From the NCBI RefSeq assembly GCF_011075055.1, contig NC_058140.1:8366988-8430987 (forward strand): 64,000 nucleotides of DNA, given 5' to 3'. The notes under the pieces were generated by a model. That model worked only from the letters and a program-made list of their open reading frames with translations. It did no database searches and had not been told where the DNA came from. The position numbers and the translations under genes are program-made. Positions 34,816 to 48,151 of this stretch are shown piece by piece; the stretch's first letter is position 1; each line of letters begins with the position of its first letter. The DNA is from Mangifera indica. Lineage: Eukaryota; Streptophyta; Magnoliopsida; Sapindales; Anacardiaceae.

Positions 34816-37800
34816 ATAAACACCTACTTTTAGAGTGTATTGGCACGTGAAACTTGTTTTTTAGTCCTTGGAAGTTGTGTAGTACTTGGATCGGTATATG
34901 AGATGTGTTCCATGGGTCTTACGGCGTATAATGACATGTAATATCTTATTCCAACTCCCGAAAACACATATTGGTGTTTTAGGATACATGTTTCTACTTC
35001 ATGCAAATTTATTGATTAGAGACCATTACGTTGCATGTAGAAATTATCAATATCCTATTGAATTCTCTTAATTGGGAAAGAAAAAATATCCATGCGTGAA
35101 TATGATCCCCGTAATCAATGATCTTACTTGGGACAAGAATTTGAAACCTTTTGGGACTAAGTGGATTCATTACAGCTTGCTATAGAGCGACGCTTAGTAA
35201 TATACGATAGAATATTCATTATTTTATCATTATTCCCAAAACTAACGTAATACGAGGTATTTGACCTAACGCAAATGTAAGAGAGACTTTATTATAGATA
35301 AAGTGTCTCAAAGATCGATACGGGTTGATGAAATGGTCCTAGTCAAAATAGATAATGCATTTGTTGTATCATATATATTTGTTAAGTGTAGGAATTCTGA
35401 GATTGGTAGACTTTAATGAAATTCTCATCCAGAATTAATATTGGCGCAATTAGATTAAAGTTTAAAATGTCAAGCATTTGTGTCATGGGAGATGATTAGG
35501 AACATAGTGAACTTTCGATTCTATGCCTTATGTGAGATATTTTAAAATTTTAATGCGTAATTGCGACAATTGATATGTATTTGATTGCATTGATAGCGTT
35601 GTGTCAGATAGATGTCTCTGTGATCTAGTTAACCATAACATCTTAGAAAATGATGACTGATTTGAATGAGAATGATACTGAATAGAGAGAATTAAACCAT
35701 GTGACATTTGAAATGCACAATATCCTAGATGAGCAAAAGGCTTTAGAGGTTGTAAATCAGGTTAAGATTTAGTTGTGGCTAACTAAGGGATAGAAACCTA
35801 ATTAGTGTCTTACACAAACGTGATGTGGACGCACATCACATATGTAAGAAGCAAGATCCACTTCGTGTGATATTTTGATTAGTTTCATGATTATCGATCT
35901 GGTATATAAGTACCATGAAAGTTCAACTGTATATGTCATAAGTTTGGTTTTAGTTGAAAAGTTTGGAGGAATTGTGGTCCCTAACTAAAGACAGTTAATT
36001 TTTGAATTTGATTTAATGTTAAATCTGATTATGAAACTAAAGTCAGCTACGCGTAACCTGATGCATGAACATGAGGTTCATTTAGAAAAACGATTTCTTC
36101 TCGATAGTAGAAGTGTATAAAGGTACATATGACCCACAATGAGAAAAGAAGGACTTTTGTTAATTATTCTAGCCACATAAAATTGGAGTATAAGCGCCCA
36201 TGAGGTAGTTGAATTTAATACTCATGCATACGTTGCAGAATCAACTTTTAAAAGTGAGTGGCTCAAGTCCTAATATAAGAAGGAGATCGTTTAATGCTCA
36301 AAGAATAAGAACAAGGAATTAAAATGAGAAGAGTGGCAAGAGTACTAGAAGAAGAGACGAAAACAAGATGAGTAGTTGCAATAGAAGCAACAAGAATTAT
36401 ATCGCCTGTGAATGAACAGAGATGAAAATGATAGTCTTGTTTAAAATCAAGTGATGAAACTTTGATTTTCTAGTACTATGATATTAACTGAGTATTATCT
36501 TACATGGATTATGGACTCTGTAGCCACTAACCAAGTAGTTCATGATAGAAGATCTTTAGTAGATTTCTATCGAATTCTGAATAAAATGGATTGGATATAT
36601 GTGGGCAACAACACAAGGGTTGTAGTAAGAGGAATAGACACGAGCAAATAAGTTTTGTAGATGATCGAATCCTATACCTATACAAAATCCAATATGCTCC
36701 TAATATTCAGCAAATCTTGGTCAAAGTACTTGTTCTTCTTAAACTAGGATATAATTTGAATTTCTCTAGGTGTTTTATTGAAATGTGATAGAATTGATTT
36801 CTATAGATTTGGTTTGTTGGTTGAATGGTTATATGGTGTTTGTCACCTTACATTTTTGATAATGTTAAGTTTTTCATTATTTGCTTCTCCTTGTGTATGG
36901 ATATGAATGCAAATATATGACATGTTACATTTGGGCATGTAAGCCAAGATGGGTTGAATAAATTGGCTTATGAAAGTTTATTAGGAACTTTCACATATAT
37001 AGAATTGTCCATATGTAAGCATTGCTTAGTTAGAAAAACTTCTAGAAAACCATTTGACAAAACTATATGAGTTTGACTTCCTTTGCAATCTATATACTTA
37101 GGTATATATATTTTTCTATGAATGTAAAGTTTGAGAATGTATCTCATTTTTCATTACTAATGATGATAATAATGCTTGATTTGGTCTTGTCTACTTGATC
37201 TCCCATAAGTCAAAAGCAGTAGACTGCTTTAGACACTATATATAATTGAGGTTGAGAATCAATTAGACAAAATTGATAAGAGTTTTATGAACTCATCGAG
37301 ATCTTGAGCATTTGTTCCAACAGTTCAAGGAACTAAGTAATGAAATAAATAGTATGGTAAATAGTAATTCCAAAACTTCGCAACAACCAATGTAGTGAAG
37401 AAGAGTAATTGAACTCTATTGGAAATGGTTAAGTCAATGAAAGTGCAAGCAAAACGTCAAGTCACTTTGTGATGATATGATATTTATTGTTGCGAGAGAA
37501 CTTAACCGATTGCCTACTAATCCAGTTGCTTCCACTCCCTATGAGTTATGGTTAGAGAGAAAATCTGAGATAATTGATTGCAACCTCAGTGGTTAGCAAT
37601 ATCAATCCATAATTTTTCCCATAAGTTAGAGTAATTGGGACTAAGAAGAAATGAATGTATCTTTATCAGATATGTTGAACACTCCAAAGGGTATGCATTC
37701 ATAAGGGAGGATTTCGTTGGAAGATTAATTGAACTTGTATTAGAGATACTACATTCATAGAGGATATTTTTCTTAAAAGGGATAATGTTGATAATAGGTT

Positions 37801-37893
37801 TCATCTGAATGAGATGAGAAAAGAATGAGGATAGGTATCTCTTAACGACCATTAGTTGAGTCTTAAGATATAAGACCTATACTTGTTCTAGTT

Positions 37894-38052
37894 AGTGGGA
37901 GCAAATGCAATTGAGCTCCAGCCTATTTCGGATAGTGGGAGTAATGATCTTTAATTGTTTGCTTCATTCATCTCACCCTAGTGGGAGCATTGAGATTAAG
38001 CTTTAATCTATTTTGGATAGTGAGAGCATTAATTCTCAATTGCATTGGAGTG
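37894..38052 (+). repeat. Tandem duplication of an AGTGGGAG-bearing segment
   Basis: Two units about 86 bases apart (37894 and 37980) share AGTGGGAGCA, CTATTT(C/T)GGATAGTG and TTAATTG/TCAATTG. Within the integrase/RT interval of the Copia element. Confidence 0.55.
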
Positions 38053-39492
38053 GACGTCCAAAAGTATTCAAGTGACGTTTTTAAAGTGAAAACAAAGTTT
38101 TCATAACCACTCCCCAAGATGATAAAAAATCTGAAATAAATGTCTCATCTTTTGATAAGGAAATTTTAAAATGCATTGGAAGAAGAGATAAAATACTAGA
38201 AAACAAACAAATTCTAGTTTTTGGGTGACTTATCGCCAGATCGAAAATTCATTGGGAATGAATAAGTTTCCTGAAAGTCGTAAGGCGGATGGCTCAATAA
38301 ATAATTTTGCTTAATAGCGAAAAACTATACCTAATAAGAAGGTATAGATTGTGTAGAAGGATATTTTCATTATTTATAATATTTACTTCAATGTATTTGG
38401 TTCTTGCTATAATAATAACACATTTAAATTTAGAATTACACCAGATAAATGTTAAGACAATTTTTCTTAGTGGAAAACTTGACAAAAAAATCTGCATGAA
38501 ATGAGATATAGATCTTATTGTTATAGGTATGAAGGGCAAAGTGTGCGAGCTTTAAAGACATTGAATGTCCTAAAACTGTCATCTAAATGCTGGTACTTGA
38601 ACTTTGAAATGATTAATCAAGACCATCATGTCTATGTGACAAAGTCTGATGACAAATTTGTAATTCTATCAATGTGTGTGATGATGTATAAATAGCTAGA
38701 AATGATTTGAAGTAAATGATAATCATCAAAGGATGGTTGTCTATATCTTTGACTTGCAGGATATGGGAAAACAAAATACATATTGTGAATTTACATTTAG
38801 AAGAATTGTTCAAAGAAATTTTTGACTCTATTATAAGAGCATAATATTCAAAAGATTCTAGAACAATCCAATATGGTATATTGTGAACCCATTGATATTC
38901 CTGTGTCAAATGACAAATTATTGAGCCAAAAGAGATATGTCCCAAAACTTAAGATAGAAGCAGAGAAATGTCAAAGGTTACCTATTCAAATGCCATCAGA
39001 TGTATTATGTATGTTATAGTGCATACATGCCCAGATATTTATTTTGGTATTGGGCTGGTTAATCGATATAAGTAAATATTGAAAAGAGCACTGAAAGGTT
39101 GTATGTAGAATTGTTGATATTTAAAAGGCTTTGTGGATGATTCATTATGTCATTAAGGATCGAACTTGCGTTTGATTGGCTATTGAGATGCCAGTTTGGG
39201 AAGTTTTTTTTAAACCAACACAAATTATATAACGGTTAAGTTTTTCTTACTCCAAAAGGACCCATATCTTGGAGCTATAAGAAACAGAGATGCGTAGCCG
39301 TATCCACATTAGAAGCCTAGTATATCTATGTTTACTTTGGCATGATGTGAAAAAATTTGATCCATGTGTTATTTATTGCTAATGAGTTTATGGATTGTGG
39401 AGATGCATTGGCTTATGTAAGAGTATGTTCTTTAATCTGAAGAAAAATATTCAGTGTCATTAAAGAGTTAATGGTAGGTTCAGTGATTGCAG

Positions 39493-40003
39493 GAAGAGTA
39501 TGAAACCTGGGAAGATTATGCTATTGACAAGAGTAACATCAAGGAGGTATGCACTTTAGATTCTGGTATTATACTGGATGTTTTTATTGAAAGAAAAGAT
39601 TAAATTGTTATGTGTACCCAGTTGAAATTAGTTGCATACTCTCTCTAACACACAGAAAAACAATCACACATTAAGTTGCTATGAAAATAGCTCAAGTGGG
39701 TATTGTGAAGATCTTACTATTGCTGGGCCTTTACTAGCTTTGGAATGCTAACGTGATACTAGAGCCAGGTTAACCTGGGTTTTATATACCTACCAAAAAG
39801 AAAAAAACCTGGTTCTATACAGTTTCTGTTGCTAGGTGGTTTAGTAATTTTGCAAACTTATTCTGTTCCTTTGATGCTAAAATAGGTTTCCTTTCATTAT
39901 TTTGATTCATCTTTTTCTGTATTAATAGGTCCCCAAACCAAGGTCATACGATGTTATTGCTAGAGATTACCTTGAGGCTCGTTTGGAAGCTTCTAATGTG
40001 TAA
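39493..40003 (+). pseudogene. Two-exon host-gene tail embedded in the Copia RNase H
   Basis: Between RNase H text ending near 39318 and resuming near 40004 lies a segment unlike Copia. Exon A, 39493-39546, follows a TGATTGCAG acceptor and reads EEYETWEDYAIDKSNIKE, ending at a GTATGC donor. An intron of 382 bases with a T-rich 3' end (ATTAATAG) follows. Exon B, 39929-40003, reads VPKPRSYDVIARDYLEARLE then ASNV and a stop. Both exons are open in the same phase (0) and the junctions are GT-AG, although the flanking pol is full of stops. I do not recognise the protein. It looks like the 3' end of a nuclear gene carried with its introns. The pentamer GAAGC flanks the segment (39312-39316 and 39986-39990), but the right boundary is ambiguous because exon B and RNase H text merge there. 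Confidence 0.6.
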
Positions 40004-40278
40004 GAAACTATTTGGTTAAGAAGATTCTTTGCGAATCTAAGTAAACAGGACAATATTGTCAGAGCAATGATTGTTTGTTGAAATGAAAGATCTTGAATTT
40101 TTATAAGATAACCAAACATATCGACACTAGACACAACGTAATAAGAGACTCAATTTCCAAGAGAGAAATGAACGTACAATATAATTCTACGCATTGTATA
40201 GTCACTGATCCTTTGACTGAGATTCTTCCAAGAAAAGTATATCTTGCACATGTTAAATTTCTTGGATTGCGTAGATAA

Positions 40279-41416
40279 TGATTGATGAGTGTTGAGCTTA
40301 TATATTGTACTGATGACACAATGTCGAAAACCATGAATTTAAGTTCATTTTATGTTTTGAACTTATGTCCCGAAATTTTTGGGTTTTCACTGCATACACA
40401 TCGTTTTTAGCTCAACAAGATTGTAATGTCACACAAGTTAGAGATTGGCTCACTCACACGAGCAATCGCCTTTGGCGCTGAGAAAGCGAGCAAAGATGAG
40501 ACATTATTCTTGAGAATTGTGATGCTGAGAGAGCATACCAATGGGAGACAAATTTCTCGAGAAAAGATTTATTGAAATAAAAATGTCGCCTTGATGATTG
40601 ATCAAGATGAGGTCATGAATAGATACATTTGAAAATGACCGATTTGGATTCCCCACGTCCAAATAACTTGTGAATACCAGATGTGAGTTCTTAATATAAA
40701 TAAATACCTACAAGTGTGAAGATGATTAAGAACTCAGGTTAGGCGCTTGAGGTAGCGACTGAACTAAGATCTGTACAGTGTTGTGAATGACATTTGAGAA
40801 AATACACACTGTAGCACATGATTCATACCATATGTGCATAAGTAAGACGACCAGTTAAAGTAGTGGAAGGATGAATCCCTGCTCCTTCACTGTGTGAGAC
40901 TTTATGAGGATTAACTCATGTTGGTATCCTTTGACTCTTTACTGTTGTTTGATATTTACTCTTAGTGTTGCTATCTTAGCTTGGAACCTATGGCCACGCA
41001 TGAGTCGGTCTATGGAACATGACTAGAAAAGCAACTAAGTTTAAATTGAGAATTTCGAGTAGAAGAGAAAGACTTATATATATTACGTGTGTCCATTGGC
41101 TAGCCGATCATGTCACTCATATGGAGATTGGACTTGATCATGGATACATAGGAAAATAACACAATGAAAAATGAGGGATTAAAGGGAGCTGGTGTTATCG
41201 AGTAAGTCTGGGGTGCTGTGAGCCTAACGCTTTATTTTTGTTTTATTCAGATTGAAGCGGCTATGTTATTCCTAACAGATGCATAGTATTTAGCTCCCAA
41301 GTGCAGGTTGCTCGTGAGGTCGCACGACACATTTGCAAGTATGAAACGTACTGCTATATGAGATTTCTGTGGCTAAGCATTTTGGTTCGGGTCTTCCATC
41401 ATATGTGAGTGGGAGA
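40279..41416 (+). other. 3' non-coding region of the Copia element
   Basis: About 1.1 kb between the end of pol and the 3' LTR, with no gene. From about 40400 it is closely similar to 59480-60485, which likewise ends at an LTR starting TATTGGATCC, so it is a family feature. It ends in the purine-rich GTGAGTGGGAGA. Confidence 0.8.
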
Positions 41417-41953
<537 letters not shown>

Positions 41954-42680
41954 TGATATTCCTACATTTATTTCTCACTCAAACAAATGTTGTTTCTGTC
42001 TATTTAATGCAGACAAAAGGGCCCAATTGGAATGCACCGACAGGGCTCAAGGATGGGCGAGTTTCATCGGCATCTGAAGCCTCTAATTTGCCAAGTTTTA
42101 GAGATTCTGTTGAAAAGCAAAGGGAAAAATTTTATGCTTTTGTTCTTAATGCTCTGGATCCTGTTACCCTTGTTGGTGAGTAAGTTATTGCTTCTTTAAT
42201 TCAAAAAGATTAAAAATCTAGGTTAATTTGTCCATTCAACAGTGAACTTATTAAGTTTTTTTCTTGATAACAGGAGGGCATACCTTAAGGACTTCAGCTT
42301 GCCAATTCTTTAGTTATAGACTCTACAACTTCTCTACGACAGGAAATGGAGCTGACCCCCCAATTTATCCTGCATTTTTCAATCAACTTCGAGCACTTTG
42401 CCCACAAAATGGCGATGGCAGTAAATGTGTTGCATTGGACACAGGAAGCGACACCAGATTTGATACATCTTTCCTTAATAATCTTAAAAATGGTCGAGGA
42501 GTACTGGAGTCTGATCAAAAGTTATGGACTGATGCTTCCACTAAATGTTTTGTTCGGGGTTTCTCACGAGGATCCAGTTTCAATAAACAGTTTGGAAGGT
42601 CGATGGTGAAGATGAGTCTTACTGGAGTGAAGACAAGCGCTAATGGCGAAGTTCGGAAAATCTGTTCCAAAATAAACTGA

Positions 42681-44944
42681 TGCCTGTTGTTAAATTATCT
42701 ATTTTAAAATTCATTTCATTAGCAGAAGCTCATATCAGGAAGTGATACGCCGCTGCTTTCTTGTGTTCAGCGTGCTTGTTGACTTGAAATCAATGAAACA
42801 AATTGATCAAGTTCTGGTTGATGTTTTCTTGATTTAAAATGCTGAGCCGTTTGATGTCCAGTTGTTGCGGGGCATCACGATTTAATTTATCAAATTAAAA
42901 ATTCAGTTGTTAAACATGTCCTCTGAAGGTTGAATTCAACAACAAATTAAAGTGTAACAACAAATTATAGCAGAAGCTCCCATGCATGTGCGTAGCTTAC
43001 GCCTTATGATATTTAACGGCTACAGTTTGAATAAAGTCTGCCTTGCTAGATCACTATATTTTTACACAAAGTTACCTGAATTTCATTGTTGACCATCTAA
43101 TTGCAGGTGTATTATGAAATCTATTATTAGCATTTGAATGTATCAATGAATTTTAATTCCATATCATGATTGCATGAACGAGTTGTATGGGTTTGAATGT
43201 CTCAACGTTATAGAGAATTCATGATTCAGTCACTCAAAATTTAAAAATATTTTACTATCAAACTCCCATTTGGTTAAATTCACAGAAGGCAATGATGAAT
43301 AAGTGACGGCCAGTACATAGTGACTACCAATATGAACTTCATAAATAGATTAGTCTCATATAATACATGGCAATCTTTGACACAATACGGACAAAACATC
43401 TTTTGTCCAAAGAGGGAAAAGGAAAACTTTTATAATTACAACTTTTTTTTCACGATCTCTTCATTGTGTAACTATAATTTCTATTGTGTCTCTATCCATG
43501 ATTGGAAAATAATCAACTCATTGCAAACCTTGCATCTTATCCTATAATTTCATATTTGTATAAAGGCTAGCGAATAACACCTTAAACATTCATATTATTA
43601 GGTTGTTAAATTATATTGTAATCACAAATACTAATAATATATTAGTGGATATAGACTTTCTGGTAGCAAGATAAATCATTTTCAAAATATCACTCTATTC
43701 ATTATAATGTTACAGTTTTACTATTATTTTAAATTATCTTACACCAAATTACATTTATGATTCGATGTACTTCTCGTTAATGCGATTTTCAATATCACCA
43801 ATTTGATATTAGAAGAAAGACTCCTATAAAGCTATTCAATTTTCTAGCAAAAACAATCTTTGTTAATCAATATTCTGCGAAAACGAAAAAAAAAAAAACC
43901 TTTTTCGAGTGGCTTTTAAAAGAAGCACCAAGAAAACCATAAATGATCAAGTGAGTGAAGAATCCAATCCTAATTGTAGTGTCACTTCTCTAGGACCAAG
44001 ACCATTGGCTCTTGTCGCTGGAAACCAACTTGCTTTGATAATTGGAGCAAATCCGATTACACATGACATACAAACGCAACTAAAATATCTCATTCATGGC
44101 ATATCGAATGTCATCACCGCCCTAATAGAACATCCAGATTATGTTGCCCTAACAACAACAAAGGGGCTTTGGTCCCCTCATGTTCAATAGTCATTGCAGC
44201 CTCCATCAAAAACGCTTGAACTATATAATTTATAGGCATGATGGAATGGGCGTTCTTGTCTTTGGAACACCCATTTTGAACATAAAAAATAATCATTTTA
44301 CTTTGAATATGCTTGGTCGTTCTAAAAGCTATTTTGGTTTTGGTTTGTCGGTGAAGTCTACAACGCACATGCCTCTCATGGGAATGCCTGTTGTGGAAGC
44401 TTCAAGCCCATTCCATTCTAGAACATCTTGTTCTACTTTACATTGGTCTTCATGCATGGAATGACGATTCCTTACTTGGTACACCTATACCTTCTAAGAA
44501 TTAATTTCCATCTTCAGCCAATTTTTTCCTTGTCGATCTAATCCAAGAGTTGGGATCTTCTTTTTTGGCCTTAACCTTCGCATATAACTAAAATTAGGGT
44601 AGTATTGAGGTTGCAATTGACAAAAATTCAATTGAAAATAAACAATTGGGAATATAAAATAATAGTATAAATAAATGCTTTTCAATGCGGGAAATGTGTT
44701 TGAGAAGCAAAAGTGGAGATAGGCAAAATAATATAAAGCATTATGGTTACACAATTTTGTATAGTATTTCAATATTATGGTAGCTCTTCCAGAGTCTTCA
44801 ATTGTGTTTGTTAAACTTATAATGGTACTAATATTGGCCATTGTAAAAGAGCAAATTTTGACTGTAGTAGCAGAAGCAGAGTGAAGTTGTAATGTTAGTA
44901 ACAGAGTTTTAACTTTAGTGATACGGTGCATTTTGGAGAGTTAA
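42681..44944. other. Downstream of the peroxidase; no gene recognised
   Basis: AT-rich 3' flank. Two overlapping plus-strand open frames (43909-44190 and 44180-44464) have unusually even composition for this window but no motif I recognise; they may be decayed retroelement sequence. A 30-bp text (GTTAAACTTATAATGGTACTA and on) near 44811 recurs near 45548. Confidence 0.45.
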
Positions 44945-45189
44945 TAATGCGATTTCCACAAGCAGCTACTGTCGTTTTGGTTCTTCAAATGTAAAGGTCA
45001 GGTCATCATTGGATATGGTCTCCAATGAATGGCAAAGATTGAAGATTGACAGCTATCAACAGCTAGCAATTGTTTGGCTGGAAATTTATTGTATAAAAGT
45101 TACCTCTTGTGTATTTCTGAGAAAAAAAAAAAAGGAAAATAAGAAGTGAAGTTTTTTTTCAGTCATATTTTATTCTATGGTATCAGAGC
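44945..45189 (+). mobile_element. Possible LTR end followed by a tRNA-Met primer site
   Basis: TGGTATCAGAGC at 45178-45189 is a perfect initiator tRNA-Met primer site. The preceding about 230 bases have an LTR-like make-up (TATA-like TTGTATAAAAG near 45090, T-rich end TTTTATTCTA). It is not similar to the short LTR that follows at 45315, so it may be the LTR of another element. Its left end is undefined. Confidence 0.4.
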
Positions 45190-46708
45190 ACGAGTCAAAT
45201 GGTAGGTTTAATAGTTTAAGTGTTCTTAAATACAAGTAACAATACACCCAACCAAAAATCAGCTAAGCCAAAAAGGCAGGTCTAACAACCTAAGTGCTTA
45301 TACTTAAGCGGGGGTGTTGGAGACTCAAATAAAAAGGAATGAATGAGAGTCTCACATCTAATAAACTTGAGTAAAATGAGTGGTATATAAGTGTATGGAT
45401 TAGACGTTAACATTAGCCAATTAGTTTTGTGTAATATGAGTTTCAATTTTCACATTTGTAAGTCCAATATACATTTCTGATATGATATCAAAGTTGAGTT
45501 AAAACTTATTTTTTTTGAGACCTTATAATATTGGCCTTAACCAATTGTTAAACTTATAATGGTACTAATATTGGCCTTAACCAAGGTCAGATTGTATGTG
45601 TTGTTGCATTGTCAACTAAACATATATCATTGTTGTTATTAGAAACAAATAACTCATTTCTTAAATCTCTGTCATTCATTCACAAAATACGTTAGATAAT
45701 AGTAACAAAATTATGAAAAATTTATTTGATAATTGAAGTACAAAAAACTCGTTATTCTATAAGATACATCAAAGATAACACAAGGAAGAAATATATAATG
45801 GAAACGTTAATCTTCATTGTTTTAGATAAACATGTCACCAATAAAATAATCAATTTTTCGTTTGCATTTTCAAAGAAGTCTATGACATCAAGAGGAGGAG
45901 AATTTTTTTTTTTTTTGAGTCATCAATACTATTTGTCTCAACCATCTTTTGTTTTTCTTTTGTATCTCCTTGATATAAATCCACTAAATGTTTTAGTATG
46001 TCAAAAATATATATTAGGCTTATAAGTGTAAAAATTGAAATTGATATTACACAAAATTAATTGGCTTGTGTTAAGGTCTAATCTACAACATTTATATACC
46101 ACTCTCTTATGTTCTATTTATTAGATGTGAGACTTTTAGTCTCCAATACCCCCGCTCAAGTATATCCACCTAGGCTGTTAGTCCCACCATTTGGCTTAGC
46201 TAGTTTTTGATTGAGTTCAGAAATATATATTGGATTTACAAATATGAAGATTGAAATCTATATTACACAAAATTAATTGGTTTGTGTTAAGGTACAATCT
46301 ACAACACTTATCTACCACTCTCTTATGTTCTATTTATTAGATGTGAGACTTTTAGTCTCCAACACCTCCACTTAAGTCCAATTACCTAGACTGTTAGACC
46401 AACCGTTTGACTCAATTGGTTTTTGACTAGGTGTATTAATACTTATGTCCATGAATACTTTAGGTTGTTCTTGAATATAAGTGACAATGCACTAAGTCAA
46501 AAATCGGCTAAGCTAAATGGTGGGTCTAACTGCTTAAGTGGTTACACTTTAATGGAGGTGTTGGAGAGTAAAAGTCTTATATCTAATAAATAGGACATAA
46601 CAGAGTGGTATATAAATGTTGTAGATTGAACCTTAACACAAACTAATTGGTTTTGTGTAATATAGGTTTCAATCTTTACACTTATAAACCTAATATATAT
46701 TTCTGACA
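45178..46708. mobile_element. Cluster of TRIM-like miniature LTR elements (four short LTRs)
   Basis: Four copies of a roughly 150-bp LTR-like unit: plus strand at 45315-45482 and 46559-46708, minus strand at 45999-46148 and 46217-46364. Each begins TGTTGGAGA (one TATTGGAGA), contains CATCTAATAAA and GTGGTATATAA/GTGGTAGATAA, and ends ATATTTCTGA(CA). Each is preceded by a purine-rich GCGGGGG or ATGGAGG stretch, as expected of a polypurine tract, and by a short internal text (ATCGGCTAAGC, GGTGGGTCTAAC). No protein is encoded. This fits terminal-repeat retrotransposons in miniature. Confidence 0.7.
45999..46364 (-). mobile_element. TRIM-like element with two LTRs and a 68-bp interior
   Basis: The minus-strand LTR pair 46217-46364 and 45999-46148 encloses 68 bases (46149-46216) that end in GAGCGGGGG just before the second LTR. 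The LTRs are clearly homologous, with small differences. The primer site after the first LTR is degraded. A further internal-type segment lies on the outer side (46365-46440), so this is part of a tandem LTR-interior-LTR-interior arrangement. Confidence 0.65.
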
Positions 46709-46879
46709 TGGTGTATGATAGGTACATGAACAATGTCCTTTTATGCCACACCCTATAGCATAAGTTTTCATCATTCTTTTCTTTTTTTTCAATCGAATTT
46801 GTGGGCCTTTTTCCCTTTTCTGGTTGTCTCTAGCTTATTCCACTTTTGGTGGAATTTCTTAGTATATCCACCTCAAGCT

Positions 46880-47145
46880 TGAGAATCATTTCAACCACTG
46901 AAAATGACCTCTTTCACAGTTAAAATTATCATCAACATTAGCACCAATCACTTTAGGGATGCACTAACCATGGGGTGAGATTGATGATTCCTCGATAACA
47001 AATTGTTATTTTGTTCTGCAACAAGCAAGAAATTAAATTTTGAATATTTATTAAAGTTGCATTCTCGATATGACTGTTGTAGGAGCATATTAGAAGGGTT
47101 TTCTAATATGCTCTCTTCAGTAATTATCTTCTGCATAATCATAAT
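46880..47145 (-). pseudogene. Retrotransposon gag fragment
   Basis: The minus-strand reading contains MLLQQSYRECNF, NKYSKFNFLLVAEQNNNLL and RNHQSHPM, followed after a stop by GANVDDNFNCERGHFQ. This is the C-terminal part of a gag protein common in plant Copia elements (text of the type LLQQQYRERGF..YSELISCLLVAEQNNELL). The stop and the absence of pol mark it as a fragment. Family recognition is from memory of the motif only. Confidence 0.6.
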
Positions 47146-48151
47146 GTGGATACAATTTTGAATAAGGCAAAATAATGAATCGATGGAAACAATACTAGGG
47201 CTGCAATACTTGTTTTATTAATATTTACTTTTTAGATAAATAGTACGTATAAGGGTTATATATGATTGGATTTGATACGGTATCAAAGATGGTCGAAGAT
47301 ATAAGTTATATATAATACACTGAAATATACACAAAATATTTTATGTTATATTTGTCCATTTGGGTTGGCATGAAGTGGCATGAGTTGTGCGTATCAAATA
47401 ATACTCACGATAGTTTTGTAGTTGTTTAAGCATAAGTGAAACCAATCGTATGTGGCCTACCAGAGTGACAAAATAGTTCTTTCAAATTTTTTCCATAATT
47501 CAAGTGGATTTTCTATATCCACATATGTGGTTCTCATGTCCTCGTGGCTATGGCGGTGGATGAAAATTTTTACGATTGGTCTTGCTCAGACGATTTATTT
47601 CGTTCCTCCATTACTTCACAAAGACTCAAGAACATTAAATGTAAGATTGTGTCAAGTGCCCATCAGATATAAATTTTCCATCAAGTCTCAAATCAGCAGA
47701 CTGTCTCTTTATTAAGTTTGACATTGCGATGATAACTGAATAACACAATCAGTGTTATGTCATATGAACATGTACATTTTAAATACATTATGATATATTT
47801 TGAATAAAATAGTCTAAGAACTTCTAGTCCTGACTTAGAAACTCAAAATTTCAAAATTTTCACTTTCAATTTTGAAAAAAAAAAAAAATCTTTATCCCAT
47901 ATTTTCCTCGATAACCTACTTAAAACATTTCAGCATCAAATCATAAGATTGATTGCATATATTCTTTTTCATAAATGATAAACGAATGTTCTCGTGAAAA
48001 TAAAAATATAATGATAATAATGAAAAAATGTATGTTTCTTTGCTAATTAATTTGAAGAAACAGTAGTATTAGCTGAATGAATGTACATGGAAAGAGAAAT
48101 GACAAAAAATCTGAAGCTGAAAGCTGGAGCTAGAGCTGAACAATCATGTGC
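47146..48151. other. Intergenic between gag fragment and TOM1-like gene
   Basis: No gene recognised. The plus-strand open frame at 47452-47715 has no known motif. The last 100 or so bases would be the 3' UTR of the minus-strand TOM1-like gene. Confidence 0.5.

Larger units (their letters stand above)
36490..40278 (+). pseudogene. Copia pol remnant of the inserted element
   Basis: In order: protease-like WIMDSVATNQVVHDRRSL near 36505-36560 (catalytic DSG reads DSV); GAG-pre-integrase text (LGHVSQDGLNKLAYESLLG, then CKHCLVRKTSRKPFDK) near 36930-37065; weak integrase text near 37080-37700; RT (LELHQINVKTIFLSGKLDKKICMK near 38430-38500, then LKLSSKCWYLNFEMI and DHHVYVTKSDDKFVILSMCV to 38690); RNase H (ISWSYKKQRCVAVSTLEA near 39265-39318, ETIWLRRFFANL near 40004-40040, HIDTRHNVIRDSI and DPLTEILPRKVYLAHVKFLGLRR to 40278). 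Frameshifts and stops are dense. gag would be expected in 34100-36450 but I could not recognise it. The element must have relied on another copy's proteins. Confidence 0.85.

Noticed and set aside
43909..44464. Two overlapping plus-strand frames as a possible host gene
   Set aside because: No domain, signal or splice structure was recognised. They are kept only as an unassigned note.
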